This document shows, piece by piece, positions 33,020-46,639 of a stretch of 64,000 bases of DNA. A model generated the notes under the pieces. The model ran no database searches. It was not told the origin of the DNA and saw nothing but the letters and a program-made list of their open reading frames with translations. Source of the DNA: Taenia hydatigena. Lineage: Eukaryota; Platyhelminthes; Cestoda; Cyclophyllidea; Taeniidae. The stretch covers positions 23,369,187 through 23,433,186 of the forward strand of contig JADWOT020000001.1 of NCBI GenBank assembly GCA_036345935.2. The letters run 5' to 3'. The position numbers and the translations under genes were made by a program. Position 1 is the stretch's first letter; each line of letters begins with the position of its first letter.

Positions 33020-35400
33020 TTCCTCCTCTTATTCTACTCGCCTTATGTACAAAAACGTATCACACACCAATTCTCTTTCCGACAAGAGGATTTCTGGCTT
33101 GTGAGGTATTTCCATTTGCCCCGCTAACATTATTTTGGTTTTCCTTCAAATTTTAAGTGGGCACGGAATGATGGACTAATGTTTTTTTGACAAGTTAGAG
33201 CACTTTGGGTCACATCTTCACTTTGGTCGGTGTGTTCCACTGTATTTAGTACTGCTATTACTCCTATACATGCGCCTTCGCTGTTGATATTTATCCTTCA
33301 TTTAAACCATTGTCTTTATGCTCTCCCGACCTTACTTTGGTTGAAGTCAAAGTCTAATGAAACCAGTCACTGGAATTGTGTTGACCGTGGACAATGTCGA
33401 TTTGTTTGGATCGACTTGGACACATTTTTGCAATGTTCAGTGTACAAAAGAACTATTAAAAAACGTCATTTTGTGGCTGTGGATTAATGGTAAATTGGGT
33501 CGTCCCTTTGCGGCAAAGCATCACATTTTGGTCCAGTCAACAAAGTAAGGGCCGCTTTCATTGCCAATGTGCTATTTATTAAAACCCATATTCCTAATCA
33601 TTCTGAAGCTTATTCTTACGACTCTGTATTGTAGACAGGAAGAGTTGGACGACCCTCTCACACAGCCTGCTGTTTCAAGAGTAGTTGCGCTACCTTGCGT
33701 CAGCCGCACCGCATTAGTCGCGGCACTTTTCTATAAAGCTTAAGTTAAAATTCAGTTTTGTTTAAATGTATTTCTGAAGTATTTTGGGGCAAACATTTCT
33801 ATATCAGGTGCACTGAGTGACCTTTCAAATAGATTCTGTGGAAGCAACTGAACGGGCGGCAATCAATTGCATGTTTGTCTAAACGTCCCTCTTTTGGTGG
33901 TGATAGGGTAGACTAGAATGGTCTCGTAACTAAGCCAACGTCATAGATGCCTCCTTCACTCATGAATAGGAAGCTAAAGGCAAAAAGTAAAACAGTGAAT
34001 GCAACAAGCATCGTTTGAATTTCCTATTAAGGCTGATATTTGGCGGTTTATTAGGATCATATAATTTCGTATTTTTAAGTATTCACTCCTCAATACCGCA
34101 AGACTGTTATGTTGATAGAGAACTTGTCATTCTTGACACTATCCAACAAAAATATAAACTCAGGTACCACTTACTACTCCACTTTGACAGCGTGTCTCAT
34201 ACGCCTGAGAAGAGGTCGTGTCACTTGGTGAATGTCAGTTGTAAGCGTAGAGTACCAGAGTAATTAACAACTTAATCAATTCAGATTCTCTCATACTGAT
34301 GCAACAAAATTATAGTCAGACAAACAAAAATGAATCCAATTCAGGTGGAGGGCTCAGGGACTTTATGTGACTCGCTTCACATAGATTGCGTAATCCTTTT
34401 ACTTATTCATTAAAGTTTGACAGGCTATCAAGGTTTGGACAGTAGGAGAATTAACCACAGCAATGTAATAACGAAAACTCTATTTAGGGACTCATTTCTG
34501 CATTCTCTGGCCGATAGTGAATCACAGGACCAACGTGTTACACCCATGGCTCAGTATCGTTAATGTGGCAACTTTTGTGATCTTTCCGATAGTTAACTTC
34601 AGCATTGTCGGTTCGGTCATCGCCTACTACATGAATAGGTGACGTCGGCTGCACCCTCTCTGTCCGAATGGGCTTGAAGCTAGACTACGATGCACTTCCA
34701 CCTCCCGTCTTAAAGCCATCAGTCCACGATTCATGATCGCTATGTCCATGTTAAAGAAATTTCCTGATCTAAGCAAAGTTTATGACCGCAAAGTGTTGGC
34801 CTTTGCAGACTTATCTAAGATAATCCACTGACGATGCTACGCCGTAAAGCAACTTAATTTTTATTAACAAACGTGGAGGAGGCTGAAATATATATCAGTA
34901 ATGTCAGTGATATTCGGTTCATTTTGGTTAATAGCTACTTAAGACGTCGCAAGACGACGGTTAACAAAGAAGATTATCATTACACCTGAAATTTATCTTA
35001 ACTTGCCGTTAGGCTGATAGCAGAATTCAAATTTTTAATGGCATTAGTTCAGATTTCATTTTATGTACATTGAGGAAGCCAAATAATGAAATTTGGAAAG
35101 GTGGTTAGAGAACGTTCTTAATTTTCCTTCTCACTTAGCATAAGGTTCACAAAATTAACAAAATCATTTTCTGCTTTCTGATTTTTCGCATTGGATTTGT
35201 TGTTGTCACTTCAATATTTATTATGGCAGGTCACGATATGAAACATTGCAAAAGGTGACGAATTGTATCCTGGTTGTCTATTTTCTACCAAAATTAAAGT
35301 CAGTTAAAGAGCTATTTAATGATTTTTGTGCGACGCACTGAGACTTCAAAGAAGCCGAAAGAAAGCAGTACCTTTGGATAGATTATGTATTAGCAACGTA
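33020..35400. other. No gene or clear repeat seen
   Basis: Only short frames without domain content are present (for example 33230-33487 and 34015-34263 on plus). Nothing else is recognised. Confidence 0.4.
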
Positions 35401-35404
35401 AAGG

Positions 35405-35600
35405 TATTAAAAGCTACTGGCATGGCCTGAGACACCAGGCCGCCTGGCAGAGTTACAATACCAGGTTACCCAACCTGAAGCGTTACGGTACGCTCCTGTC
35501 CGTGGCGGTGCTCTTGAAAACATTTGGCGGTGAATACATTGGCAACTGTTTGCTACCTTCTCTATGCTCCCTCCAAAGCATTCGCCCAAGGCAATCCAGT
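35405..35600 (-). repeat. R1 repeat fragment, minus orientation
   Basis: It contains GCTACTGGCATGGCCTGAGAC, then CCGCCTGGCAGAGTTACAAT. Compare 40975-41030 (GCTACTGGCATGGACTGGAGA, then CACTCAGCAGAAGTTCAAT). The rest of the unit is not recognisable. Confidence 0.5.
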
Positions 35601-36589
35601 CCAAAGAGTAAATGAATCAAATACTGGGGCTAATGCGGTTTGAATGTTTTGCTATTCTTCATGTATAGTCCTCAAGAAACATCTTAGGCATTCCTACTGC
35701 GGCCAGATCAAAGGATTCGTAGACATGCATTCATGAAGAAGGTACCATACGGCTCTCACTGACATCTTATACACTTTTATGAATAGCAGGTCAGAATGTG
35801 AACATCAAAGGTATGTATTACCCTCCCTCTGGCAGAGGCTGTGAGTTCTTCCAGAAAAAAAAAAAACTGTTTAAAAATTGTAAAAACTCTAAAGGAATCA
35901 AGTATTAGCACCACTGGAGATGGGGCTAATAAAATATGAAGAGCACTTCTTAATTTTGTTGGTTCTAAAAAAGAATTTAAAGGAGAATATGTATATTTCT
36001 TTAAAGTTTTTCCTTCCCAACAATCAACTGGTTTAAAAATGCCTAAAGTATTTTGTAAATACCACTTTTTTCCTACACAACCACAGGCATTTTTCAAGCT
36101 TCTCTTCTCTTTGACGTTTATGGCTTCTTAGCAGGCAGTGCCCAAGACTGGGGGTGTGATTATTCGTGCCTTGTACAGCAGAGCAAGAGGGAATCGTCAA
36201 TTCAAGTGTCGAGGCATCTTAATGAGCGCTTGATTTGCAGGCCTAATGGAACGTTTAAGACTTCTGTTGGACGAATGGTTTCAACAAAAGACTCCACGTC
36301 ACTGTCATTGCTTGAAAGCAGTTGTCTTTGAAGTCTCTCCAACGAGCTAAAGATTTTTCGGGATTTAATAGAAATTTTTTGCAAGATTTGATTAGCAAGA
36401 TTATTTTGGTTTAATCTTTTAAAAAGTCTAAAAGCTCATTCCAGTTGCAATGATGATAATCTAATCAAGTTGTCTAGAATGTAGTAAATGTCACTGGGGC
36501 TCATTCCTGTGCGATGAGAATCACATGGTCTTCCACCAATTCATGTTACATTTAATTAGAATTGGCAAGGAAAGGCAGACAAAAATAAT

Positions 36590-36735
36590 GTAGTGCCCCG
36601 TGACCTCCATAAAGGTCGAACTGGAACGCAATACTTAGACTAAATATGCATTGTCGGCGTAGCGAAAGGCTGGGGCTACGGACATTACTTAAGAACCACG
36701 TCATCCAGTGGAAGTACAATCGCGGAGCCTTGAGA
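36590..36735 (-). repeat. R1 repeat fragment, minus orientation
   Basis: Start module in reverse: ATATGCATTGTCGGCGTAGC, then CATCCAGTGGAAGTACAATC and GCGGAGCCTTGAGAGTCCG. It closely parallels 37440-37540. Confidence 0.6.
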
Positions 36736-37199
36736 GTCCGAATAATCATAACCAAGATTTAAACGAACAATTAACCTATTACATAGCCCCACCTTTCTTT
36801 TGAGGGGCTTCCTAGACGCTGCCCTTGAACAACCGCCGGCGTCGACAATCTCAACGTAACCTGAGCTCTAAGAAAACTAGTCACCAGCCAACCGCGCCAG
36901 TCATAGAACATGGATGCAAACGAGAAGGCATCTGATAGCCATTTCGCTAATCCATATTGCAAATTTCACTGGACCTGGAGTTTTAACCTATTTGGGAACT
37001 CTTGGAGATGGGCAAGTGTTGGACTTGCGTCCATCGATAGTCGTGAGAAAACTGACCTACAAGCAGAGGCATTCAATTAAGTGTGGGAAATAAGATTTTG
37101 CTAACCGTCTTCCATGTCACCTTGTTCCCGCTTCAGTGCTGCACAGCCATGAACCTGCCTTGATTCTATCCACTAAGAAGAGAGGCGTAGGAGGTATCG

Positions 37200-37545
37200 C
37201 TTATGCACTAAATTGACAGTTCCGTAACAAACTTTAAGATGGTTAGCCGCTAATCTTGGTCATGTTGTTGATAGCATTCCAGTCGAATGACAGATTTATT
37301 TAGATGCTGAAGGCAAACATGATTGTCAACACTTCTGTTAGGGATCCTCCCAGGTTCTCTCATTAGCAGTTTATAACCTTTCGCTGTTATCAGTGTAGTC
37401 GCCCGAGGCTTCCTTGAAGACAAGGAAAGACATATTACTTAGACGAAACATGCATTATCGACGTACAAAGAAGTCAAGAGCCATCGGCTTGGCACAGAGG
37501 TCATGTCACCCAGCGGAAATACAATCGCGGTGCCTTAATTTCTTT
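37200..37545 (-). repeat. R1 repeat copy, minus orientation
   Basis: Several modules occur in reverse order. They are TTCCGTAACAAACTTTAAGATGG (37228), the CTTCTGTTAGGGATCCTCCCAG module followed by TTCTCTCATTAG (37330), ATGCATTATCGACGTAC (37449) and CACCCAGCGGAAATACAATC (37507). Together they show that R1 is longer than its best-conserved 150 bp start. Confidence 0.65.
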
Positions 37546-38192
37546 TGAATCCAAAACGAAGTATTTTTTATGGATTCGGTCTTCCATCCACGTATTAAAG
37601 ATCAGCGTTTCATCATAAAAGGTTAAAAAATTGCAAGTCATCCTGCCAAAAACCACCACTAATTTGCTAATGCACTTGAAGGTTCGCAACACGCTTGACA
37701 ATGGCAAAAGCATCGTGTCAGTGCTTAGAACATTCTCGAAACATTCCTGCCGATCTGCAACCAACATTGGTAGCGTGCACTGATCCTCCCACAATCCGAA
37801 CTTTTTAAAGGAACTATTTGAGATTTTTTACTTGAAATTCTGGAATGTGGGAGATTATAGGTGGTCTGTTTTGACATTCTTTTCCCATAATAACGTTAAA
37901 TGAAATAATTTCATGCTTCGACAACGCCAGAGACACTTAAATCTAGAAGAGTGTCAAAAAGAAAATTTTTTCTTAAACATGTCCTTATTATAGCAGTAAA
38001 TCCACAACTCTTTTTGCATCAAAAAAAAATTCGGAAAAGTGGGCCAATCCAAACGAAGAGATGCATTTTCAATTAAGTGAACTCCGTTTCCGAAATGATT
38101 TGACGTTCAGTCAAGACGTACGGTAATTTTGAATAGACATTAAAATGAGCTGCAGTACAGCTATTTGGTAAACTCTTGTCTTTAATAATGCC

Positions 38193-38403
38193 TGTGCTTT
38201 GTAGGTCAGAGGTGAGAGGACAATTTTAACCTGGTCGTGGAGCATCCTGGTCGCTCACTAGAGACCGACGCACCCTTGTCTTAGACTCTCTGGCCTAGTT
38301 ACCCTATGCCATCTTTCAGCCTATAATAAAGATGTCTAGAAGCAACCAGCTTTCCTATTCTAAGAATGGAAGAGGGAAGAGGAGGGAAGGGAAGAACCGT
38401 CTA
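38193..38403 (+). repeat. R2 repeat, copy 1 (about 210 bp, LTR/TRIM- or SINE-like)
   Basis: It is about 85-90% identical by eye to 62482-62695 in the same orientation. It starts TGTGCTTTGTAGG, contains GGACAATTTTAACCTGGTCG and an AATAAAG (about 38325), and ends in a purine-rich stretch. A TG start, near-CA end in copy 2 (CCACA) and internal poly(A) signal would suit a solo LTR of a short retroelement such as TRIM. No target-site duplication, primer-binding site or paired repeat is visible, so a SINE-type element is equally possible. Confidence 0.7.
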
Positions 38404-38409
38404 CGATGA

Positions 38410-40870
38410 CTACTTAAGGCTCCGCCATTGTAGCTCCGTAGGGTGACCTGGAATACAGCCCATTTTAGTAGCTCCAAGCTCTACTCTATGTAGACAACAC
38501 ATGTTCTATCTAGACATTGTGCATTCTTTGGTCTTCGGTGAGGTTTTATGACTCTACAATGTGTAATACAGGTGCGCATAACTTTATAAATCAAATTTTT
38601 ACGAAGTAGAGGATTCGTCCAATCCTCAACTTGGAAAGTGTGCTAAAAAATCGCAACAATAGCATTCCATTGTGGTGGTGCATTATTTACCCCAAATGAT
38701 CTTGATGGCAGTCACCTCCTTTTCGCCTGATAACCATCCTCTTCCGTGGTTTGTTTTATCAATAACGCTACGCCAGATTATTCTTCCTTATATATGGTTA
38801 ATTACTGGCAATAAAATTGCCTTCCTGAACTTCACAACACCAGTCATTTCGAGTTGCTTTAAGTTTCGACTTCACTTATAAATGTCACCTTCCTCTACAA
38901 TGCAATACCAAAGAGCCTTTGATTTCAAAGCCATCGCTGAATAGCTTAACTCTGTCTACATTGTGTAGCTATTCTATTATCCCTTTATGGACACACACAG
39001 ACCGAAAATCTGCCTCGAAGAAGAGCTCGATCATGGAGCTTTGGCTTGAGAGCTGGCTACACTTCCGACTTTAGTGGGCTGCCTAGGTACTTCGCGGGGG
39101 TTGGTGAAATCAAACATATGGAAAGGAAAGTATAGATCTTGGGTCCAAAAGATCTGTAACACTGAGCCGAGTTGGAACAGGATCCACCTCTGGCTTACTC
39201 GGATGTGGTAAAGACTTCGGAAATTCTTAACAGTCAAAATGTAGCTAAAGACATGGCTAATTGAATAGGGCTGGTGGTAGTAGTAGTAGAGGAATGTATC
39301 CCTATTCATTTCCATCAACAAATCTCCCCATCATGGTTCGTTTAATGCTTTGCTTATACAAGGCTTCTTCCCTCAGAGGAGGCTACAAAATCCAATTCGC
39401 TTAGCTGACCCAAGTAGACAGTAACAACTTTTGCTTTTTTAAGGATGTCGCTACATTTTGATCAAACTATCTACCCTATTCAACAGGTTTTTTCCATTGC
39501 TGAGAGCTGTATAGTTAGGAACTAATAAGTTCAACAAAACCTGAAGGGATCGACACTACACGGAGGAGTTTTCTATTCTTCGTAAGAGACTCTTTCAATA
39601 GGGTACACAACCTGAGTTTATCAACTTTACGAATGCCCTGGAAAATTGCATCTTATAGGCGAGGAAATGAGAGCTACTGTTAGCATCCCAACTGCACTCA
39701 ACTGTGAGTCTTTCCGTTTCTCATGCTATTACTTGTGTTTGAGTTAGTCTCTAGTCATTCAAAAGCCCTTCCATGTCTCACACTACTCAGTAAATAAGTA
39801 TTTGTGGTTAACTAAGTCGTGCTGCTGACTTTTAACCGAGGTGCGCATTTTGGTAGGCAATTTTTGAAAATTATTCCATCATATTGGCATTGTCAATTGC
39901 CAGGTCTCACGGTGGACGACGAATTTAATCAGATCTTTTCTTTTCCACGCATGAATAAAGCTTTCAAAATAAAATGCCCAAAGCTGGGCTTATTTGGGTA
40001 ATGATAAATAAGTGAAAATTAAAAACCGCTTCCTTCCTTTTATTTTGCTTCATGTGGCCGAGTTTCCTATTCATTTGCAAAGACCTGCATCGGCAGATAG
40101 AGTTTGGAGGAAGTAAGAGAAATTGACTTATTCACAGGATCAACCTACATCTTCAGTGTACCTGTATGTTTAAGGCCGAAGTTAAGCAACTGAGACATGG
40201 CAATAAATGGACATAATTAGCCAGAAAGGCAAGTTATACCCGAGAAGCGATGATTCCGCTTGATGATTATGCTCCAGATTGGGAGTGACTAACTAGCATG
40301 GATGGCAGAAGTGGGAAAGCAATGTAATAACTCAGTACAAAGTCAAAGAGCCTTCATAGAGGGGGCCTGGTGACTGACTGTTGAGTGGACAAGCAAAAGC
40401 TGCTGTCCTGTGACAGGGTGCCTACGAAGTGAAGAGGGCGGAGTGGACCGTCCGCTCGACCTCGTCTTCATCATCTAAAAAAGCGCGAACTTCTTGTCCA
40501 CATAGCAAAATGGCGCGTTGCTTATGGACGTCCACGAGACTTACCAAGTTAATTGCCTGGTAAAGTGCTTCAAATGGATTGTCAGTTAAAAAATTAGCCC
40601 ATCATTCTGATGCATTGGGATAGTAATGTTAATCTGCAATTTCACTTGCCCTAACTAATGGATTTAATCAAACTGTGAATTTGCGAAACACAGGACATGT
40701 GTATTTCTACTATAAATGCTTGTTGTCGCCTTTTGGGGTGGCTTCTAGCTCTAACAAACCACAAAGAATGCTTTAGAAATGAGCCCGAATTCGAGCTGTG
40801 TTTCTAATAGGAAAATTAGCTAAAGTCATTCATTACTTTGCCCATCATTCGAAAGGCAGACACATTCGAA
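38410..40870. other. No gene seen
   Basis: Short random-looking frames only. No R1 module is recognised confidently between the R2 copy and 40.88 kb. Confidence 0.4.
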
Positions 40871-40879
40871 ATAAAGAGT

Positions 40880-41060
40880 ATCATGTAGAGCTGGACGAGT
40901 TTGGTGCCTTGAGACTTCCTCAAAGATCTGATTCTGGAATAGAATGTGCATCGGCGAAGTACTGCGTTGCTCGGGGCTACTGGCATGGACTGGAGACTGC
41001 GCCACTCAGCAGAAGTTCAATCACAGAAATTTCAGTGCCCCCATAGCCAAAATGACAAGT
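40880..41060 (-). repeat. R1 repeat fragment, minus orientation
   Basis: It carries CTTCCTCAAAGATC, GGAATAGAATGTGCATCGGC and CACTCAGCAGAAGTTCAATC, the start module in reverse. Confidence 0.6.
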
Positions 41061-41369
41061 TAAACAAATCATCGAAGCAATAAATTACCATTTGATCCCC
41101 TTGAGCGTGGCATGTGGCAGTCGATTGTTGGACCTTGCACGTCGACTATCACAATTGAGTCAATGTTGTAAGGAAAAACACCCACTAACCAATCGTATGG
41201 GTCGTAGAAATTGACCAAAAAAAAGGTGAATGTCTTAAAATGCAATTTTACCCATTTCTCTTGGTAATTCAACTGTATGAGAACCGTAATGGGAATAGTG
41301 TAATGAGGTGGTTGTGGGAGGATTGGCTTAAAATCAGTCATTTAGCAAAGGACGGAGTTTGAAAGAGCT

Positions 41370-41815
41370 TCATGGCGTGCATTCCTCCTCGCCACTTTGT
41401 ACCATTCAGCAGGTGTAGTGGACGGTCCCGTAACGAACTTTTGAGGATGGTTTAGGGCTACGGCTAATGTTACTTCTGTCTTACATTGTTTTCCCGCAGA
41501 ACAAGGGATTGAAGTAGCTGCCGAAGTTGGGCGTATTTGTAATTCCTCTTGAATGGGTTGTCCCAGATTCTCCCATTCGCTCTAACGCGCAGCATTCAGT
41601 AATGCAAATTATGTGGTTAACCTTTGGAATTGGGTTAGCTTTCGGCTACTGCCACGATACCGCCCTAAGGCCTCTCTGAATTTGAAAGGCCACAAGACAC
41701 TTGGACAACATGTGTATTGCCGACGTAAGAGAGGACCGAGACTACTTTTATGACCCGGAGACCCAGCCGCCCAGCTAACGTACAAGCGCCCCTGAAACTA
41801 AAAAGCGGGAGTTCA
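41370..41815 (-). repeat. R1 repeat copy, minus orientation, near full length
   Basis: Modules in reverse order: GCATTCCTCCTCGCCACTTTG, GTGGACGGTCCCGTAACGAAC, GCCGAAGTTGGGCGTATTTG, GGGTTGTCCCAGATTCTCCC and ATGTGTATTGCCGACGTAAG. The last is CCCGGAGACCCAGCCGCCCAGC. It is the best minus copy for defining the element. Confidence 0.7.
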
Positions 41816-42229
41816 AGCAGGTCAAACGCAACAATTTATCTATCTATTCAAGATGAGCGCGAATAAAATGGTGAGAAATGAAAATAGTGAACGATGCCTT
41901 AATTTGCATGGTTAAATTGTCTTACATCCCATACCATGCGACCCATTATAAGGCCATTACGAGGTTAAATGGGGTAGATTTTGATGGTTCTTATTTAATA
42001 ATGAGGTTTAAGGTTCTTAATGAGAGGAGTTGTTGAGAACTTGTGTAAAGGAAGTGAAGAATAATTCAAAAGACGTATTGACGTAGAGATGACAATTTGA
42101 AATAGACCTTACTGCATCAAGTTACGTGGACCTTCAGTTAGACCCATTTTACTACTTGAAGTTCTCCTAAATTATAATCCATCTGGATTAAAATGTAGGT
42201 TGGAATGACAACTATAGCACAGGCACCAA

Positions 42230-42395
42230 CTTGGCGCTCGGAATGGAGGTGCGTCAGCTTCCCTAAACTTTCCTGAGGGCGAAAGAAGATGTAATACTCG
42301 GATAGAATGTGTATATTCAACATAGAGTAGAACACTGAGCCACTGGTGTGGCCCAGAGGATAGTCCACCTGACAAAGGTACAATGACAGAAAGTT
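42230..42395 (-). repeat. R1 repeat fragment, minus orientation
   Basis: It contains GGATAGAATGTGTATATTCAAC, CACTGGTGTGGCCCAGAGG and CACCTGACAAAGGTACAATG, the decayed start module in reverse. Confidence 0.5.
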
Positions 42396-43359
42396 TTTTA
42401 GAATAAATTAGTGATTTAATAAAACAGATGTACTACTAAGAGTTGACATCCCTGGCTTGCATCATCTGTCGCTATCCAAACCCGACAACTGCCTGTCAAA
42501 TGTTACAGCTGTCATGAGGAAATAAATCGGGTCTGCAGAGCAAGACAAACCTTAAAGACAGACAATTTTGTTGGAAAATGTAGTGATCAAGAAGTGTAAT
42601 TCTGTAAAAGTGTTTTACCCTATTTGGAATGCTTCCGTAAGTCTTTACCGTCTCGACCGCTTGCAGAGTGCGGCGAGACGAGAGGAATAGTCATGTTTAC
42701 TCCTGTTTACAGATAAGGTTTATGTAAAAGGTTCCCTAATTTAAATCGTAATTGACGAGGTAAACATTCAACTATTTACAATGTTGTGCATAAAGAATGC
42801 AGGTTTGTTTGTCGGCACCTTTTAGGCGAGAGGTGGTTTAGAAATGGGAGCCTTGTAGATACTCGAACGCCTTTGGCTCCTTCTTCCTCCCCTTTGCAAC
42901 CTCAAGTAAGAGCCATACCTGGAGTTCGCCCAAGCCGTGATGTCCTCATCGTTCGACTGTTTATTCCAGGGATACGAAGAATGAGATGGTGGAGGGAAGC
43001 ACCGAAATGTTGGCTTGCTGTCTAAAAATGCATGGGCATTACTTTGAAACACGTCTAATTGTTAACCAAGAATAAAAGCTTTTGCAAAAATGATTTTCTG
43101 CCTCGATTTTACTTGTGACATGAGTGATACAAACAAGTTGAAGGCTTCACCCAAGTCGACTTACAATGGAATCAGATAAAATTGTTATTATCAACGCTTA
43201 TAAATCCTACCTCACTCTATGAATTAGGCTGTTAAATCCTTAAGTTATTGAATAGTCTTTAGGCTAAATTTTATGGTTCTGATGGTAGTGATGTGCTATT
43301 GTGTATAACTGCGTGTAGGACTATGCGGGCGCTTCATTCACCGCAAGTAGTACTTCCAG

Positions 43360-43520
43360 TCTATGGTAAGGCCTCTGAATCGGACTTTTTTGAAAACGAA
43401 AAAAGAGCATAATGCCAGGGCAGAATATGTGTTCTCGACCTACAGAAGGACCATGCTACTTTTCTACACAGAGGCTTAACAGCTTTCCTCCCGCTACAAT
43501 GGTTTAATCACCTGCTTTTA
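43360..43520 (-). repeat. R1 repeat fragment, minus orientation
   Basis: CATAATGCCAGGGCAGAATATG followed by TGTTCTCGACC matches the reverse complement of the ATACATATTCTGTCCTAGTAT motif in plus copies. Confidence 0.55.
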
Positions 43521-44389
43521 AATCAAATGCCATACTTGAAGGAGTATTGTTGTAGGCTCGGTACTTCTCCATTCCACCTCAGTTTTCGTGCCCTTTGAGC
43601 GAGTAGATAAGTCGAATGAGAATATGCCGTATAAAGAGGTGCAGGTATCACGATTAGGCGTGTTTGCGGGGTGAGTCTCTTCCTCGAGCCCCGAAGGCGT
43701 CCGATCCGACACGAAGTTTCGCGCCCAAACGATCCGTTCAAGTAAACACGGATGGCAGCATTTCTGCTAAGTAAAACAAAACTTTTATTTTGCCATTTAA
43801 ACTGTCGTTATTTTCCCATCTGTAATGACACAGCTGTTCTTTATTTGCAGCTATGTGCCTAGATTGGGTCCGATTGAAGGGCGATTTTTCTCTAACACAA
43901 AAGTTACATAGTTTGAAATTTTTTGGAAGAAACGTTTTGAATTGTCTTACTTACACCCATATGAGATGGTAGTGAGATGAATGAAGACAAAGTGACAAAA
44001 TTATTTAACAAGTTTCTTCAAAAATTTAGCAACATGGGAAAAGTACTTTGATTCCACAGGTCAAAAACGGGTTATTTTATCAATCTTTTAGCTTGACATT
44101 GCCAGACAAATTGACGAGCAGAAGTGGTTTTGATGTGTCTGCTTTGTAATTGCTTTAAGGAGAAGAAGAATGGAAGCGAGACTTTGACTTTGTTTCGTGT
44201 TGCGATTGAATGGGTCCGGAAAAAAATCCGGCTTGTGCTGATGGCCTTTGAAGAGCAACCTCTTCTGGATGTGGTTCTGCATAGCATGATCGGAATCTAC
44301 CGTGCGTTTACGAAGCGGTATAAGTAGAATGGTATGAACTAAGTTTTTATTTAACCCTCGAGTTTTGTTACGCGGGCACCTCGATCTCC

Positions 44390-45190
44390 GCACTTCCACT
44401 CTCGCTGGACGGTATAGCCTCCGGGTGTTGAAAATAGTCTCCCCTCCAACTCTTTCGTACTTTTACAATGCATAGTCTGTTCGAGTATCAAGACTTCTTT
44501 CGCCTTCAATAAATCCTTAGAGCATCGTAAAGTCAACTTGTTCCTGAAAAAGACAGTTACCCCAGCTTCTCTTACTGTACGCCAACTATTTACTTGGTGG
44601 AAGAAAGATGCGTGCTTTGGTTGGGATAGTCTCTAAAAAGTCCCCAACGAAAGGTCTAAAAATGGCGTCTATCGCCGACAGTTCCCCCATCCCCATGTCC
44701 TGCAGGCAAACTAATAACAACCAAATCGACAATAGCAGTAAACCATCCCGGACTTTCGTTACGAAACCGTCTACTGTACTTGGGTGCGGAGACGGAATAC
44801 CTTTTTCATTCCTCCACTGGCTGGATAAAATCTACATAGGTATGGCTGGATAGCACTGAAATGAGAACAAATTAGATAAGAGAATTCGGCTCGAAGTCCT
44901 GCTCTAGGAAATTAAATCAAACTCTATCCCTTATTGCATGACACTGCTCTGAGGCCAGTGCTTGTGAGACAAGCGATGGGCATGCGTGATGGCCAGCACA
45001 ATCCTAAGTCCCAAAATAAAATTCTTGCACAGGACAGAGGCAATATGGTCAAGTACCTTTTTGGTTGCATGGAAATTTGATGACTGGCACGATTGGTTCT
45101 TGGGTATTTATCTTGCAGCACCGACTATGTTGAGATGGTTGACACAGGGGAGCGCTGGGGACGACATTCAAAAGAGTTGAGGGGCAGTGC
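44390..45190 (+). repeat. R1 repeat copy, plus orientation, near full length
   Basis: It runs from a decayed start module (ATAGCCTCCGGGTG at about 44415) through TAGTCTGTTCGAGTATCAAGA and TTCGCCTTCAATAAATCC. Next come GAAAGGTCTAAAAATGGCGTC then TATCGCCGACAGTTCCC, and a CTTTCGTTACGAAACCGTC then TACTGTACTTGGG stretch. A tail with GAGCGCTGGGGACGACATTC ends it. The unit is about 0.8 kb. Confidence 0.65.
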
Positions 45191-45604
45191 AATACTTTGG
45201 TCGCTTGTTTAACCCTCGGCTTCCAGAACACACAACTTGGGTGTCTTAAAATAATTTCTAAGGGCACTGTAATACATCTCCTTTCTTATCCACGGTACAA
45301 TGTAAAGCACATTCGGAAAATAAACACTTTTTAAAGCTACTTTATGAGAGTTCATCACCAGGAGTCATTTACATTGCCCATTTGGTTGTGCATTGCCTAC
45401 TTTTAATTTTATACCCCACAAATGCATTCTGATTTGATTAGTAGGGTTCACTTTTTACCAGTGCTGTAAATCCAAAATAGTTTACCAATTCCATTCAACC
45501 TACAAGCGATCTAAAAGTTTCCCATGTAACTACTACCCATACATAAACCTTACATGAATTAAATGTGTGCGACTGTGTTTATTTTCTACTTCAATTCGAC
45601 TGGT

Positions 45605-45770
45605 AATTTCAGGAACTAGCCGGTTTTGGTTACGGTCATTTGGGAGACCGTATTGCCATGGCTGGGTGGTCTGACTTCCGGGCCATGCCAGTAGCCTCCG
45701 CTCTCTGGGAAGAATCATGGTGCTACAATCGTGGCAGCGACGAACGAAGCCGATGTCAAAAGGTAAGTAT
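45605..45770 (+). repeat. R1 repeat fragment, plus orientation (start module)
   Basis: It begins GGTTTTGGTTACGGTCATTTG and contains CCGTATTGCCATGGCTGGG and GGGCCATGCCAGTAGCCTCC, parallel to 46650 and 47355. Confidence 0.65.
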
Positions 45771-46639
45771 CATGGTATCTGTTTTCCACTCCTCAAACCT
45801 TGATATGGTAGAAGATGAGCATCGGCCCTGTTGGGAGAATGTGATTGGTTGAAAGTGACGTCCACCTTTGGCAACCACCCCAACCCTGCAATCTGTGGAG
45901 GTGTTGTCGACAACTGAAGTGCCACTGGACATGAATCATCTGGAACAGTTTGTTGCAAAGCTGTGTTAGCCGTGTAAAAGGTCAATTAGGCAAAAAAGGA
46001 ATTAAATGTATCATCCGATAGACGCATGGTTGTTTAGGAGATGTAGACGCGAAATGTCACCTACACAAAACTGCTTTAAACCTCGACTTTTATCAGGTAG
46101 TTCTGCCTCTTGGCCAGTGTCCTTATAAATGGCGATAAAACTACGCGATGGCTTCCTTATGGAGCCTTATCCAGTCTCTGTCAGTATAAGGAATGCTCAT
46201 TTTCCCCTTTTCTGAGTACAATGGAATTTCCTAGGTCAAGCAATGACGCTGCGGCTAAATGTCTTCTCAGTTGGAGGCGAATCCGATGGCTTGCGTTGTG
46301 ACGGTCGGTGCGATAGAATGATCAAAGAGGGCTCTGAGAACAAAACTTAAAACCTCGGCAGTGCTGGTAGCTTTAGCTCTACTAGTAGACTTGCGGCACT
46401 ACAAACTGAATGTATTTCATAGAGCAATTGTCTAATAAATTTCACATTCCCTTTAGCTATCATTCTGTGAACTTTGGTTGAATCAGTAGATTAGGCCAAA
46501 AAGTTGATTTCACGTATTGGTTTTAAAGTGGGTAAAGTTATTTTCAAATCCGATTGAGCCATTAGCATTTATTAGAGTATCACCTCTGCAGACCCTCGGG
46601 AGGTTGAACTCACTTCTTTCATTAATAATGTATGTTCAA